Positions 26,283-35,266 of a stretch of 64,000 nucleotides of DNA are shown one piece after another. Position 1 is the stretch's first letter, and each line of letters begins with the position of its first letter. The stretch covers positions 1-64,000 of the forward strand of contig CAZISM010000011.1 of assembly GCA_964541895.1 (NCBI GenBank), in the 5' to 3' direction. The DNA is from CAZISM01 sp964541895. GTDB lineage: Bacteria > Zhuqueibacterota > Zhuqueibacteria > Residuimicrobiales > Residuimicrobiaceae. The translations under genes were made by a program, and so were the position numbers. The notes under the pieces were generated by a model. That model made no database searches, had not been told where the DNA came from, and worked only from the letters and a program-made list of their open reading frames with translations.

Positions 26283-29200
26283 ATGAAAACAAAACTTTTG
26301 TTCATTCTGATGGTGGCTGGACTTGCATGCCATGCCCAGGTCAAGGTTTCAGTGGAAAAAATGATCATCCCAACCTATGAGACCAAGCCCGCGGACCAGG
26401 TGCCGCTCTTTTTCCGTTCAGAGGAGGTACAGCTTGCTGAAAGGCACATTTATCCCTACCCCTTCTATGATGTACAGTCGACAGCAAAGATCGACAAGGA
26501 GTATACGGCTGTTATCCTGGAAAATGAATATCTCAGGATTTGCATCACACCCGAAATGGGCGGGCGGATTTATTATGCGCTGGACAAGACCAACGGCTAT
26601 GATATCGTTCATTACAACCATGTAGTTAAACCGGCCCTGATTGGTACACTGGGGGCCTGGACCTCGGGCGGAGTGGAATGGAATACCCCGCACCACCACC
26701 GGGCAACCAGTCTGCTGCCGGTCGATTATACCATCGAAGAAAATGGCGACGGCAGCAAAACCGTGTGGGTGGGTGAATATGAGAAAAGAGGCCGGACCCG
26801 CTGGCTGGTGGGCCTTACTCTTGAACCCGGTAAGGCCTATGTGAAAAAAGAGCTCAAGAGTCTGAATGTCACCCCCTTCCAGTATCCGGCGCTGTTTTTT
26901 GCCAACGTAGCCGTGTCGGTAAACGACCAGTACCAGTTTTTTCTCGCGCCCGACATTGACATGATCAATTTTCACTATGTCACGGAATTTGCCCGCTGGC
27001 CTGTGCTTAACCAGGTCTATCAGTCTGTGGATTATACCCACGGCGAAGACCTGTCGTGGTGGAAAACCGGCAAACAACCCGCTTCCTTTTTCGCCACCAA
27101 TCCTACCATGGATTTTATGGGCGGCATCGATCATGGAAAAAATTCAGGCATTGTGCTGGTCGGTGATCACCGCATGTTTAAAGGCCAGAAAATCTGGACC
27201 TGGGGAAAAAACGAGGTTCAGCGATCCTGGGACGAGAAACTGACCGATGCCGACGGGCCTTATGCCGAACTTATGATGGGCATCTATTCTGACAATCAAC
27301 CTGACTATAATTTTTTGGCCCCTTTTGAAACCAAATACGGCACCATGTACATGTACGGGATCAAGGGTATGAACGGTCTCAAACAGGCCAACAGAGATTT
27401 TGTGATCAACCTGGAACTGCAGAATCGCCAGACGCTCATTCAGGTAAATGCCACGTCTGTTCAAAAGGAAGTGAAAATCGTTCTCTCATCAAAAGACAAA
27501 ACAATTTTTGAAAAGAAAGCAAACCTGTCACCGTCAAGCCCGTACCAGAATACAGTAGATATCGCTGGGGACATTCAGGCACAAGACCTGAAACTGTCCG
27601 TATTGACAACCGATGGTAAAGAACTCATCAGCTGGCAGAAGCAGCCGAGCCGGAGCGAACCCTTCCCGCCCATTTATCAGGATCCGTTGAGCCCTGCAGA
27701 ATACAAGACCAGCCAGGAATTGTTCTTTGCCGGATTAAAGCTCGAACAGTTCGGCAATACCAATTTCGACTATATGAAGTATTATGAAGCAGCCCTGCAA
27801 CTCGATCCACATGATGTGATGACCAATACCCAGCTTGGCACCATTTACCTGAAAAGGGGTGAATATGCCCTGGCTGAAGAGCATCTCAAAAGAGCAGTGG
27901 CTGTTGTTACCGGCAATCATAAAAAAGCGCAGGATGCCACTTCGCTCTATTACCTGGGCCTTTGTTACCAAAAGCAGGGCAAGATCGGCGAAGCGCTGGA
28001 TATGCTCTATCGTTCGACATGGGACTATCAGTGGACATCGGCCGGCTATACCTTGGTGGCCCAGCTTGAAGCAAACCAAGGGAATTGGGAAAAAGCATAT
28101 GCTGCCGCTGACAGAGCCTGCAAGGCCAACACTCAGAATGTAGAGGCACTCCTGGCCAAAGCCATCATCCTGCGCAAGCAGGGATCCTATGAATCGGCGC
28201 TGCGAGGGGTACGTGATGCGCTCGCCGTCGATCCGCTGAGCTTTGCCGCCATGAATGAACTCGTCCTCTTAAGCGGCCATATCGCGGTCGGTATGAACGC
28301 GGAAATTTGCCAGGTCTCTCTGGTGAAGCATCTTCGTACCGAACCTTACAACTATATTGAAACAGCCGCCCGCTACAGCAGTTTTGGGCTTGACGGCGAT
28401 GCGGCTGATCTGATGACTTTGGCCGCAGGATCAGTGAACAGCGCTTTGAATTCCTATCCGATGGTATATTATCATCTGGGCCTGTATCTGGAACTCTCCG
28501 GGCAACAGGTCAAAGCGGAACAGGCGCTGCAAAAAGCTTCCCGGCTTCCTGTTGATCTGTGCTTCCCTTATGGGGACGAATCCATCAAAGTGCTGCGGTT
28601 TGCGACAGCAAAAAACCCTGGAGATGCCACAGCTTTTTATCTTCTCGGCAATGCGTTGGCCGACCATCAACATGCAGAAGCGCTGAAATGCTGGCAACAG
28701 GCCGCGCAGCTCACGCCCAACAAAGCCCTCATGTACCGCAACATGGCTTACCTCCAGGCAAACCATCAGCGCAACATGAAGGAGGCTCTTAACAACATCA
28801 TGAAGGCCATTTCACTGGATCCCTCGGAACCGCGCTATTTTGCCGAGGCCAAGCTGTACATGTTGTATGCAAGTTTTTCTGCGCAACCGCTGTCGGATTT
28901 TCTAGCCCGATATGGCAAGATGGCGAAAGGGATGACCGACTTTCAGCTGCTGGAGGTGAAACTGAACAATTACAACGGCCGGTATGAAAAGTCCATTGAC
29001 CTGCTGAAGAAAATGAAATATCATATAATGGAAGGTGCGACCTTTAATCCTCATGTGTACTGGTTCGATGCCTGGCTTCAAACCGGTATCAAGCAGATGA
29101 AGGGCAAACAGTACCGAGAGGCGGAACGTTGCTTTCTTAAAGCCATGGAATTCCCCGCCAATCTGGAAGCCGAGCGCAACGGCAAGATCGGCATTGCTCT

Positions 29201-29669
29201 GTACTATCTGGGCATAAACAGCAAACTCTCCGGCCATGCCAAACAGGCGGAACACTATTTCACCCGCATGAAAAATTATACCTACAGCCAGGGGTGGGGA
29301 GCAGGAGATTTCCCCGAACTCGATTATTACAAGGCGCTGGCCTCCCTGGAACTGGGTGGAGACAGGGGAGCCGCTGATGACTTGTTTCGGAAACTGATCT
29401 CGGAGGGGGAAGACCGTTTAGCCGCCGTGAAGGACAGCCGGCATACAACGGTTTCAACCGATGAATCGCATTCTGCGCGGATTTTTCTTCTTGAAAATGA
29501 ATTGAACAGAAAGAGCAGGCGTGTTACTTCCTATTATATGCAGGGACTGGGCTATCTGGGGTTAGGCGACAAAGACAAGGCCCATCAGTTTTTTTCCAGG
29601 GCCATAGAGATCGATCCCCTCGCCCTGGATCCGAAACTAATGCTTGAAATCGGGATTAAACCAAATTAA
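26283..29669 (+). CDS. Exported DUF5107-type protein with tetratricopeptide repeats
   Basis: A 1128-residue protein. ATG 26283, with AAGGA upstream, gives the signal peptide MKTKLLFILMVAGLACHAQ. The first about 400 residues match the DUF5107 pattern as I know it (ENEYLRICITPEMGGRIYYA, GVEWNTPHHHRATS, GEYEKRGRTRW), a beta-rich carbohydrate-enzyme-like fold. The remainder is a long array of TPR units, for example AAALQLDPHDVMTNTQLGTI and AEEHLKRAVA, ending with a clear final unit AHQFFSRAIEIDPLALD. There is no sorting domain. A role in sugar or glycoside handling is suggested by the family fold only; no catalytic residues can be named. Confidence 0.75.
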   Translation: MKTKLLFILMVAGLACHAQVKVSVEKMIIPTYETKPADQVPLFFRSEEVQLAERHIYPYPFYDVQSTAKIDKEYTAVILENEYLRICITPEMGGRIYYALDKTNGYDIVHYNHVVKPALIGTLGAWTSGGVEWNTPHHHRATSLLPVDYTIEENGDGSKTVWVGEYEKRGRTRWLVGLTLEPGKAYVKKELKSLNVTPFQYPALFFANVAVSVNDQYQFFLAPDIDMINFHYVTEFARWPVLNQVYQSVDYTHGEDLSWWKTGKQPASFFATNPTMDFMGGIDHGKNSGIVLVGDHRMFKGQKIWTWGKNEVQRSWDEKLTDADGPYAELMMGIYSDNQPDYNFLAPFETKYGTMYMYGIKGMNGLKQANRDFVINLELQNRQTLIQVNATSVQKEVKIVLSSKDKTIFEKKANLSPSSPYQNTVDIAGDIQAQDLKLSVLTTDGKELISWQKQPSRSEPFPPIYQDPLSPAEYKTSQELFFAGLKLEQFGNTNFDYMKYYEAALQLDPHDVMTNTQLGTIYLKRGEYALAEEHLKRAVAVVTGNHKKAQDATSLYYLGLCYQKQGKIGEALDMLYRSTWDYQWTSAGYTLVAQLEANQGNWEKAYAAADRACKANTQNVEALLAKAIILRKQGSYESALRGVRDALAVDPLSFAAMNELVLLSGHIAVGMNAEICQVSLVKHLRTEPYNYIETAARYSSFGLDGDAADLMTLAAGSVNSALNSYPMVYYHLGLYLELSGQQVKAEQALQKASRLPVDLCFPYGDESIKVLRFATAKNPGDATAFYLLGNALADHQHAEALKCWQQAAQLTPNKALMYRNMAYLQANHQRNMKEALNNIMKAISLDPSEPRYFAEAKLYMLYASFSAQPLSDFLARYGKMAKGMTDFQLLEVKLNNYNGRYEKSIDLLKKMKYHIMEGATFNPHVYWFDAWLQTGIKQMKGKQYREAERCFLKAMEFPANLEAERNGKIGIALYYLGINSKLSGHAKQAEHYFTRMKNYTYSQGWGAGDFPELDYYKALASLELGGDRGAADDLFRKLISEGEDRLAAVKDSRHTTVSTDESHSARIFLLENELNRKSRRVTSYYMQGLGYLGLGDKDKAHQFFSRAIEIDPLALDPKLMLEIGIKPN

Positions 29670-29720
29670 CCTGTTATTTGTAATAGGATTGAAGTGTTTC
29701 TTGCGCAAAAATGGCCCATA

Positions 29721-29771
29721 GAATCGATTTTTTGCCGCTGAAAATGGATTCAAAGCAGCTAGAAAAGATCG
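29721..29771 (+). repeat. Dispersed direct repeat, left copy
   Basis: This 51-bp segment matches 42231-42281 in the same orientation at 44 of 51 positions, with the central CCGCTGAAAATGGATTC identical. It starts 52 bp after the stop codon of the DUF5107 gene; the other copy starts 54 bp after the stop of the last radical SAM gene. The two copies bracket the whole peptide-modification cluster. Confidence 0.75.
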
Positions 29772-29837
29772 GTTATGGCAACGATGGGTGATATGCCAGA
29801 GATAACCGGGCAAAAAGTGCCGATTCGCTCGTGGCAT
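29760..29837 (-). pseudogene. Remnant of a REP-associated tyrosine transposase (RAYT/Y1_Tnp)
   Basis: On the minus strand, from the Met codon at 29835-29837, the translation reads MPRANRHFLPGYLWHITHRC then HNRSFL. This is very close to the conserved N-terminus of RAYT-type Y1 transposases, including the HITHRCHxR segment. After about 26 residues the similarity stops, and the frame ends at 29637 without the HUH and catalytic Tyr motifs. It is therefore a broken fragment. RAYT genes are associated with dispersed palindromic repeats; the overlap with the 51-bp repeat may reflect that. Confidence 0.7.
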
Positions 29838-30245
29838 CGCAGACAAAGGAGAATATAACAAGCATCGAGTCGAGAATGAATCGATAATCTTTAAAGAAAC
29901 AACTCGGCGACCACTGCGCACTCGCCGGTTTATTAATAGATCAGGCTAAAAGGGATCGAAAGCATCATCCATTCCATTCCATTGTCTCCCATTAAGGCAG
30001 GCCATTCACGGTGCATATTGATCGCCATGTGCGGCTCCATGATATGTATTGTGCTCTACGTTGTTCGTATCTGACTTCCTGAGATTCGATATCCTAACCA
30101 TTATGTGCTGCTTCGCAGTATAGCCTCGCCCAATTCCTAAAGCCCGTAAAAGCGGTCGATTCGGTGCAGGAGCAGACGGTTCGGTTGAGGCAGAGAAGTG
30201 AAAAGCATTCAAATTTCCGTTCAAAATTCTGCGATACTATTTGTC

Positions 30246-30274
30246 TTGACAATGTTTAATTCAAGAGCTAACTT
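30246..30274 (+). promoter_or_regulatory. Putative promoter of the radical SAM cluster
   Basis: A perfect TTGACA at 30246-30251 is followed after 17 bp by TAACTT at 30269-30274 in an A+T-rich stretch about 140 bp before the first radical SAM gene. The -35 match is good and the -10 match is poor. FCB-group promoters often differ from this consensus, so this is tentative. Confidence 0.35.
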
Positions 30275-30411
30275 AAAATATCTTGCAAGGTATTATTCGA
30301 TACAATGTATTTATAACGTGCGTGTTGTGATGCCGGATACGAGCGACTTTTGTAACCGGTTTGCTCTATCACCATTGTTGATCTGTTTATCGCTTAGGGG
30401 CTATATTTGAA

Positions 30412-31665
30412 ATGAATTATACTTTCAAAAGCGATCGATCTGAAATTTATTACGAACCCGACAAGGGTATACTTCGATCGGTACGCGGAACTGAAAAGGC
30501 AATTCGCTTTAAACCTATCCCTGACAACCATAACGCCCTGCGCCATTTCTACCCGGAATGCCTGACCATCTTTTCTGGTCATAGCTGTAATCTGTCCTGC
30601 CGCTATTGTTATGCGGGAGAAAATGCTGAAACGGATTCCAGCTTGATCAGCATGGACGCTCTTGCAGCGGCCATTGACTATATAGCCGATGCGTGTACCT
30701 CAGCCGGCAAACCATTTGTGATTGGTTTCCATGGCAGCACGGAACCGTTAATGCATCCGGAACATCTGGAACGCTATCTGTCCCTGGCGCGAAAAGCGGT
30801 GAATAAACGATCCGGCGCAGTCAGGCCTTTTTGCACCACCAATGGGGTCATCTCTCTTCAAACGGCTCAATGGGCATTGCAGAATTTCTCCGGCATTACG
30901 GTCTCGTGTGACGGACCGCCGCGTTTCCACGATCATTATCGCAGAAAGAAAAATGGCGATCCCACCAGCACCGAGGTTGAAAACACCATCCGCACGTTTA
31001 GCGCGGCGCCTCACCTGTATTTGCGCATTCGCAGCACCATAACCAAAACCAATGTCCAAGCCATGGCGGATATTGTAGAATATCTGGCCGGACTGGGCGT
31101 TAAGAACCTGGAAATGTTTCCGGTGTACAAATCCAATTCCCTGCTCATTGGTTCTGCATTGCAGCCCGAACCCGCTGATTTTGTTTTTGAATTTTTACGT
31201 GCGCAACGAAGCGCCAGTGTGTATGGAGTGAAACTGACCTGCTCAGCTGTCCGCTGGCCGGAACCCCATGGCCGTTTTTGTTATCCGTTACAAAAGAACC
31301 TGGTCATAACGCCGGATGGTTTTATATCCGCCTGTTTTTTGACAACTCGATATACAGAAGACGCTACCATCATCGGGGCTATGGACCTGGCGCCCTCGCT
31401 AGATGCATTCGACCATTTTATGGGCAGAGTGAATGAAATGCCTCATCAATGCGAGTCGTGTTTCAATCGCCATCACTGTTCCATGGGCTGTCCGGAGATC
31501 TGTCCCTGGCGATATGATCCGTCTGCACCCTTTAACTGTGACTGGTTGAAATGGCTTGGTATGGCTCACCTGTTGCAGGCGGTTGGCATAGAACTGCCAT
31601 TAGATACTCCCGCCCGGTTACAAAACTATTTTCGTGAGTGGTCTGTGCACACGGCAGGTAATTAA
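30412..31665 (+). CDS. Radical SAM/SPASM-type peptide-modifying enzyme (cluster enzyme 1)
   Basis: A 417-residue protein. The radical SAM cluster motif is FSGHSCNLSCRYCYAG (Cys59, Cys63, Cys66), with the glycine-rich GFHGSTEPLMHPEHL strand that contacts SAM. The C-terminal cysteine set includes CESCFNRHHCSMGCPEICPW and further Cys residues (GRFCYP, SACFLT), as in SPASM domains binding auxiliary iron-sulfur clusters. The N-terminal 45 residues are beta-rich and differ from the RRE-like start of cluster enzymes 2 and 3. SPASM enzymes typically form thioether or C-C crosslinks in peptides. The next gene starts 1 bp after its stop. Confidence 0.88.
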   Translation: MNYTFKSDRSEIYYEPDKGILRSVRGTEKAIRFKPIPDNHNALRHFYPECLTIFSGHSCNLSCRYCYAGENAETDSSLISMDALAAAIDYIADACTSAGKPFVIGFHGSTEPLMHPEHLERYLSLARKAVNKRSGAVRPFCTTNGVISLQTAQWALQNFSGITVSCDGPPRFHDHYRRKKNGDPTSTEVENTIRTFSAAPHLYLRIRSTITKTNVQAMADIVEYLAGLGVKNLEMFPVYKSNSLLIGSALQPEPADFVFEFLRAQRSASVYGVKLTCSAVRWPEPHGRFCYPLQKNLVITPDGFISACFLTTRYTEDATIIGAMDLAPSLDAFDHFMGRVNEMPHQCESCFNRHHCSMGCPEICPWRYDPSAPFNCDWLKWLGMAHLLQAVGIELPLDTPARLQNYFREWSVHTAGN

Positions 31666-31666
31666 T

Positions 31667-32980
31667 ATGGCGGCCTATCGCATTACCGCAGAGCTGTTTT
31701 ATATCCCCCTGGAGGATCAATCGGTCATCCTATATGCGCCTTTGCTGGGATTTGTTTGTCACGCCAATCAAGGGCTGGTTAACTTGTTGATTAAAGTCGG
31801 CAAGGGCCGGGACGATCTTTGCGGCGCTGATCAAAGGATAATCGACTATTTCATAGCAAAAAACGTGATCAACGGAGTTGTAGAAAAGCCTCCGGATCGG
31901 CAAGATGATTTTGCGCCCACCAGTTTGACCCTTTTTCCAACCAACCAATGCAACATGGGATGCCCCTATTGTTATGCCTCCCATGATCAAACGACGGCCC
32001 GCGTCATGCCCTGGGATATTGCGAAAAGCGCAATTGATTTTTTCGTACACAACCTGGTCAAAACGGATAAAAAAATATTTCCATTGGAATTCCATGGCGC
32101 CGGCGAGCCCTTTGTAGCCTGGCCTTTAATGAAAAAAATTGTGACCTATGCCGGCGGCCGCTGTCACGAACTGGGCTTGGAATTGAAAATCACGGCCGGT
32201 AGTAATGGCGCCCTTTCTTTGCCGCAGTTAAAGTGGTCCAGGCAAAATTTGCATTCGTTAATCATTTCCTTTGAAGGGCTTGAAAAAGTACAAAATCGGC
32301 AACGGCCGTTTCGCCATGGTGGTCCCTCTTTCGATCGTGTAGATCGTGCGTTGCGCTTTTTGGACGAGCGCCATTTTCCGTATGCGATACGCACAACGGT
32401 ATCTTCCGCCAATCAACCGCTGCTGGACGAAACGTTGGACTATATACTGGCCCATTACAGATGTCGCACCTGGATTGTAGAGCCTATGCGCCGATGCCGG
32501 GTTGCGTTCAATCAGCCTATCGGTTTTCCGGACCTGGATCGCTTTGCAGCACAGATATTGGAATTGGAAGAGCGAGCTTTGCAGCAAGGCGTTCGGCTGA
32601 TCTATTCCTCAAGCCAGCTGGAGCGTCGTTCCAATACGTTTTGTCATTTAGGGACTGATGAGATCGCCGTCACCCCGGAAGGTTGCTTGACCAATTGCTG
32701 GGAGGTGAGCAGCCCTGATCATCCTCATGCGGGCGACTTTATATTTGGACGAGTGCTGCCTGATGGAAAGATCAAAATCGATCAAGCCAAATGGGCATCC
32801 TTTCGTAATTATCGGGTGGAAAACCTGGCGCACTGCCGCGACTGTTTTGCCAAATACCATTGCGGCGGCGGCTGTGGGCTGAATCGGGACGACTTAAACG
32901 TCGCTGATTCTTTTTGTGCTGCGACGCGGAGAATGATCAGGCAGAGATTGATTCGGCTAACAGCGACGGGCACAAAATGA
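31667..32980 (+). CDS. Radical SAM/SPASM enzyme with N-terminal RRE-like domain (cluster enzyme 2)
   Basis: A 437-residue protein from ATG 31667. Residues 1-85 look like a PqqD/RRE-type winged helix (SVILYAPLLGFVCHANQGLV and later IDYFIAKNVINGV), which in RiPP systems binds the leader peptide. The radical SAM motif follows as LTLFPTNQCNMGCPYCYAS (Cys95, Cys99, Cys102), then LEFHGAGEPFVAW. SPASM-like cysteines appear in PEGCLTNCWEV and CRDCFAKYHCGGGC. It is a clear paralogue of the enzyme at 33442-34803, which suggests two related modifications or a heterodimer. The modification chemistry cannot be told from sequence. Confidence 0.88.
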   Translation: MAAYRITAELFYIPLEDQSVILYAPLLGFVCHANQGLVNLLIKVGKGRDDLCGADQRIIDYFIAKNVINGVVEKPPDRQDDFAPTSLTLFPTNQCNMGCPYCYASHDQTTARVMPWDIAKSAIDFFVHNLVKTDKKIFPLEFHGAGEPFVAWPLMKKIVTYAGGRCHELGLELKITAGSNGALSLPQLKWSRQNLHSLIISFEGLEKVQNRQRPFRHGGPSFDRVDRALRFLDERHFPYAIRTTVSSANQPLLDETLDYILAHYRCRTWIVEPMRRCRVAFNQPIGFPDLDRFAAQILELEERALQQGVRLIYSSSQLERRSNTFCHLGTDEIAVTPEGCLTNCWEVSSPDHPHAGDFIFGRVLPDGKIKIDQAKWASFRNYRVENLAHCRDCFAKYHCGGGCGLNRDDLNVADSFCAATRRMIRQRLIRLTATGTK

Positions 32981-33014
32981 AACAAATGTGTCACTAAAAA
33001 AGATTGGAGGAGAT

Positions 33015-33440
33015 GTGGAGCAAAACAGGCAAACTCTGAGCCGAAGACATTTTTTGAAATTGGCCTCAGGCGTGGCCATGGTCTCTGGCAGCGGCTATGT
33101 GTTGCAGCAACATCTGAAAAGCACCGATTTGACTAACGCGACCTGGCATCTCAACCCTGGTTTCAGGCTCAAGGAAATCTCGGCCGTGGAAGTCGAACTC
33201 TATTCTAATCTTGGTAACGGCAAGAAGCTACAGCATCGTTTTCAGGGCCTGGAAGCCGATCTGTTGCGGGAAATTGCGGCGGAACAGAGGGTCGGTCAAC
33301 GCCTGGCGGCCATGGCCGAAAAACACCAGATGTCGACTGAAAAGTGTCGAAAAATCCTCAACCGTTGCATCAATGATTTTGCGCAAGCTCGACTAGTCTA
33401 TACCGGTGAAAAAATGCTGGTTTACAAGGTTGAGGCCTGA
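33015..33440 (+). CDS. Tat-signal protein with PqqD-like (RRE-type) fold
   Basis: A 141-residue protein. GTG 33015 with GGAGGA just upstream is preferred over GTG 32988. The N-terminus carries a twin-arginine signal, SRRHFLKLASGVAMVSG. The remainder resembles PqqD/RRE domains: LNPGFRLKEISAVEVELYSN, then a helical part with LREIAAEQRVGQRLAAMAEK and a terminal strand RLVYTGEKMLVYKV. RRE domains normally bind leader peptides in the cytoplasm, so a Tat signal on one is unexpected. The next gene begins 1 bp after its stop. The Tat motif is certain by eye; the RRE fold is inferred from pattern and context. Confidence 0.7.
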   Translation: MEQNRQTLSRRHFLKLASGVAMVSGSGYVLQQHLKSTDLTNATWHLNPGFRLKEISAVEVELYSNLGNGKKLQHRFQGLEADLLREIAAEQRVGQRLAAMAEKHQMSTEKCRKILNRCINDFAQARLVYTGEKMLVYKVEA

Positions 33441-33441
33441 A

Positions 33442-34803
33442 ATGACAAAACGGCACACCTTGACCACTGATCTATTTATCGTTCCCTATAAAGACGACAA
33501 TCAGCTTTTGTATGCGCCCCGACGCGGCTTTTTGTGTGCAGCGAATCAGGACCTTGTCTCGTTACTGGCTAATCTGGATGCCCTGGATTTCGATCAGCTG
33601 AATCCGGATCAACAAGCAGCCTTGAATTATCTGGAGCAAAAGGGGCTCTTTAATAACGCCAAGGAATACGATCCGATTACCCCTGTATCCGAAACCTTTG
33701 CGCCGAATCAGTTGACGCTGTTTCCGACCAACCAGTGCAATTTGCGTTGTTTATACTGCTATGCCTCAGCGGGCGAATATACCCCCATCGTTATTGATTG
33801 GCATTATTGCGTCAGCGCCATCGAGTTCATGGTCAGGAATTTAAAAGATCGCGGCATAAAGTATTTTTCATTGGGATTCCATGGCGGCGGCGAGCCGCTC
33901 TATCCTTGGGCTTTAATAAAAAAGGTCGTGAGTTATGCGGAGGAGCGCTGTCAGCAGGAGGGATTGGAACTGGCGGTTTTTTCGGCAACGAACGGCATCC
34001 TCAACGAAATCCAGTTGGAATGGATTGTTCAGCATTTTAAAAATTTGAATATCTCGTTTGACGGCCTGCCGCATGTACAGGATTATCATCGGCCGTTGAT
34101 CAATGGCAAGGGTTCCTTTGCGCTGGTCGACCGCACCATGCGCTATTTGGATGAAAAAGGCTTCAGGTACGGCATCCGCGGCACTGTGAGTAATTACAAT
34201 GTTCAGTTGATGCCTGAGACCATCGAATTTATCGGTCAGAATTACAAGGTCAAGTCCGTTCATTTGGAACCTTTATATTATTGCGGTCGCTGCCGCACCA
34301 ACGATGCACTTTGCCCGGAAATGGATGTTTTTGCCGAAAATTTTGTCAAGTGTGAGGATATCTGTCTCAAATACGGCATCAATCTCATCTATTCCGGATC
34401 GCACGTACATATTTTGCATAACAGCTTTTGCGGGGTTTCGGGCAGCAACTTTTCCGTTACGCCGGACGGTTATTTGACTACCTGTTATGAAGTAACGGAG
34501 GTTGGCGACCCGCGCAGCGACACCTTCTTTTTCGGAAGGATCGATGAACAGGGGCAGGTTCTGATTAATGAAGAAAAGCGCACGTTCCTCAATCAACTCA
34601 CCGTAGACAAGCTTGGTTATTGCGCGGACTGCTATGGCAAATGGCATTGTGCGGGCGAATGTGCCGCCAAGCTGGATCATCGTTATTATCTCGGCGATCG
34701 AGGCCATGAACGATGTATTTTGAATCGATCGCTGATTGCCCATCGTTTGCAGCGAATGGTGGAGGGCAAAAGTTTGGTTGCCCCCGCCAACCGGCACCAA
34801 TAG
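33442..34803 (+). CDS. Radical SAM/SPASM enzyme with N-terminal RRE-like domain (cluster enzyme 3)
   Basis: A 453-residue paralogue of cluster enzyme 2. ATG 33442 follows TTGAGG. The RRE-like N-terminus reads NQLLYAPRRGFLCAANQDLV, and the radical SAM motif is LTLFPTNQCNLRCLYCYASA (Cys99, Cys103, Cys106) followed by LGFHGGGEPLYPWALIKK. SPASM-type cysteines are in YLTTCYEVTE and CADCYGKWHCAGECAAK, with one more in ERCILNRS. It ends 32 bp before the cysteine-rich peptide gene, the closest of the cluster's radical SAM genes, so that peptide is its most likely substrate. Confidence 0.88.
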   Translation: MTKRHTLTTDLFIVPYKDDNQLLYAPRRGFLCAANQDLVSLLANLDALDFDQLNPDQQAALNYLEQKGLFNNAKEYDPITPVSETFAPNQLTLFPTNQCNLRCLYCYASAGEYTPIVIDWHYCVSAIEFMVRNLKDRGIKYFSLGFHGGGEPLYPWALIKKVVSYAEERCQQEGLELAVFSATNGILNEIQLEWIVQHFKNLNISFDGLPHVQDYHRPLINGKGSFALVDRTMRYLDEKGFRYGIRGTVSNYNVQLMPETIEFIGQNYKVKSVHLEPLYYCGRCRTNDALCPEMDVFAENFVKCEDICLKYGINLIYSGSHVHILHNSFCGVSGSNFSVTPDGYLTTCYEVTEVGDPRSDTFFFGRIDEQGQVLINEEKRTFLNQLTVDKLGYCADCYGKWHCAGECAAKLDHRYYLGDRGHERCILNRSLIAHRLQRMVEGKSLVAPANRHQ

Positions 34804-34835
34804 TTTTTCAGGCTGGAATTAAAAGGAGAAGCACC

Positions 34836-35192
34836 ATGTCAGATAAACCTAATGATCGAATACAAAAAGGGAGCCCTGCCGGCGATCAGCCCAAAATATT
34901 GAGCACAGTAGAGTTGAAAATACCGGACAAAGAGATGCATTTAATGAATCCGGATGAAAAAGCGCCCGGCGGCGGCACCTGTTCCTGCTATCCGGTCTGT
35001 TCCTGCGTTCCGGTGACCAGCTGTACGTGCGATACGGTTTGTACGTGCGACGCCGTATGCAGCACCGACACCTGTTCCTGTCATCCCTTTTCCGGCTGCA
35101 GTCAACATGTCTGTACCTGTGTTCCGGTATGCACGTGCCATGGCGTTTGCTCCACCTGCTGCGTGGGCGCCGGGTATTGGTATCCTAATTGA
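34836..35192 (+). CDS. Cysteine-rich precursor peptide (putative RiPP substrate)
   Basis: A 118-residue peptide with AAAAGGAGAA upstream of ATG 34836. Residues 1-47 are hydrophilic and leader-like (VELKIPDKEMHLMNPDEKAP), ending in Gly45-Gly46-Gly47. From Cys49 to Cys109 there are 19 cysteines in 61 residues, arranged as recurring C-[ST]-C-x-x-V units (CSCYPV, CTCDTV, CTCDAV, CTCVPV, CTCHGV) and ending CSTCC, then a Cys-free tail GAGYWYPN. There is no signal peptide. The position directly after three radical SAM/SPASM or RRE genes marks it as a modification substrate. A plain metallothionein-like metal binder is the main alternative. Confidence 0.82.
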   Translation: MSDKPNDRIQKGSPAGDQPKILSTVELKIPDKEMHLMNPDEKAPGGGTCSCYPVCSCVPVTSCTCDTVCTCDAVCSTDTCSCHPFSGCSQHVCTCVPVCTCHGVCSTCCVGAGYWYPN

Positions 35193-35266
35193 TGGTTTGA
35201 CCATCATATTGATCAACGCACCGTTATCTCGGAACGCGCGATTCGGCTTTATCAGGAGGCTTGAAA

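Larger units (their letters stand above)
29670..30411. other. Intergenic region with repeat, transposase remnant and promoter
   Basis: About 740 bp without an intact gene. It holds a 51-bp dispersed repeat (29721-29771), the truncated start of a RAYT transposase gene on the minus strand and, toward the right end, an A+T-rich stretch with a promoter-like pair ahead of the radical SAM cluster. Confidence 0.6.

Noticed and set aside
26418..27134. Minus-strand open frame of 238 codons inside the DUF5107 gene
   Set aside because: No motif, no start signal, and it overlaps the conserved domain of the plus-strand gene.
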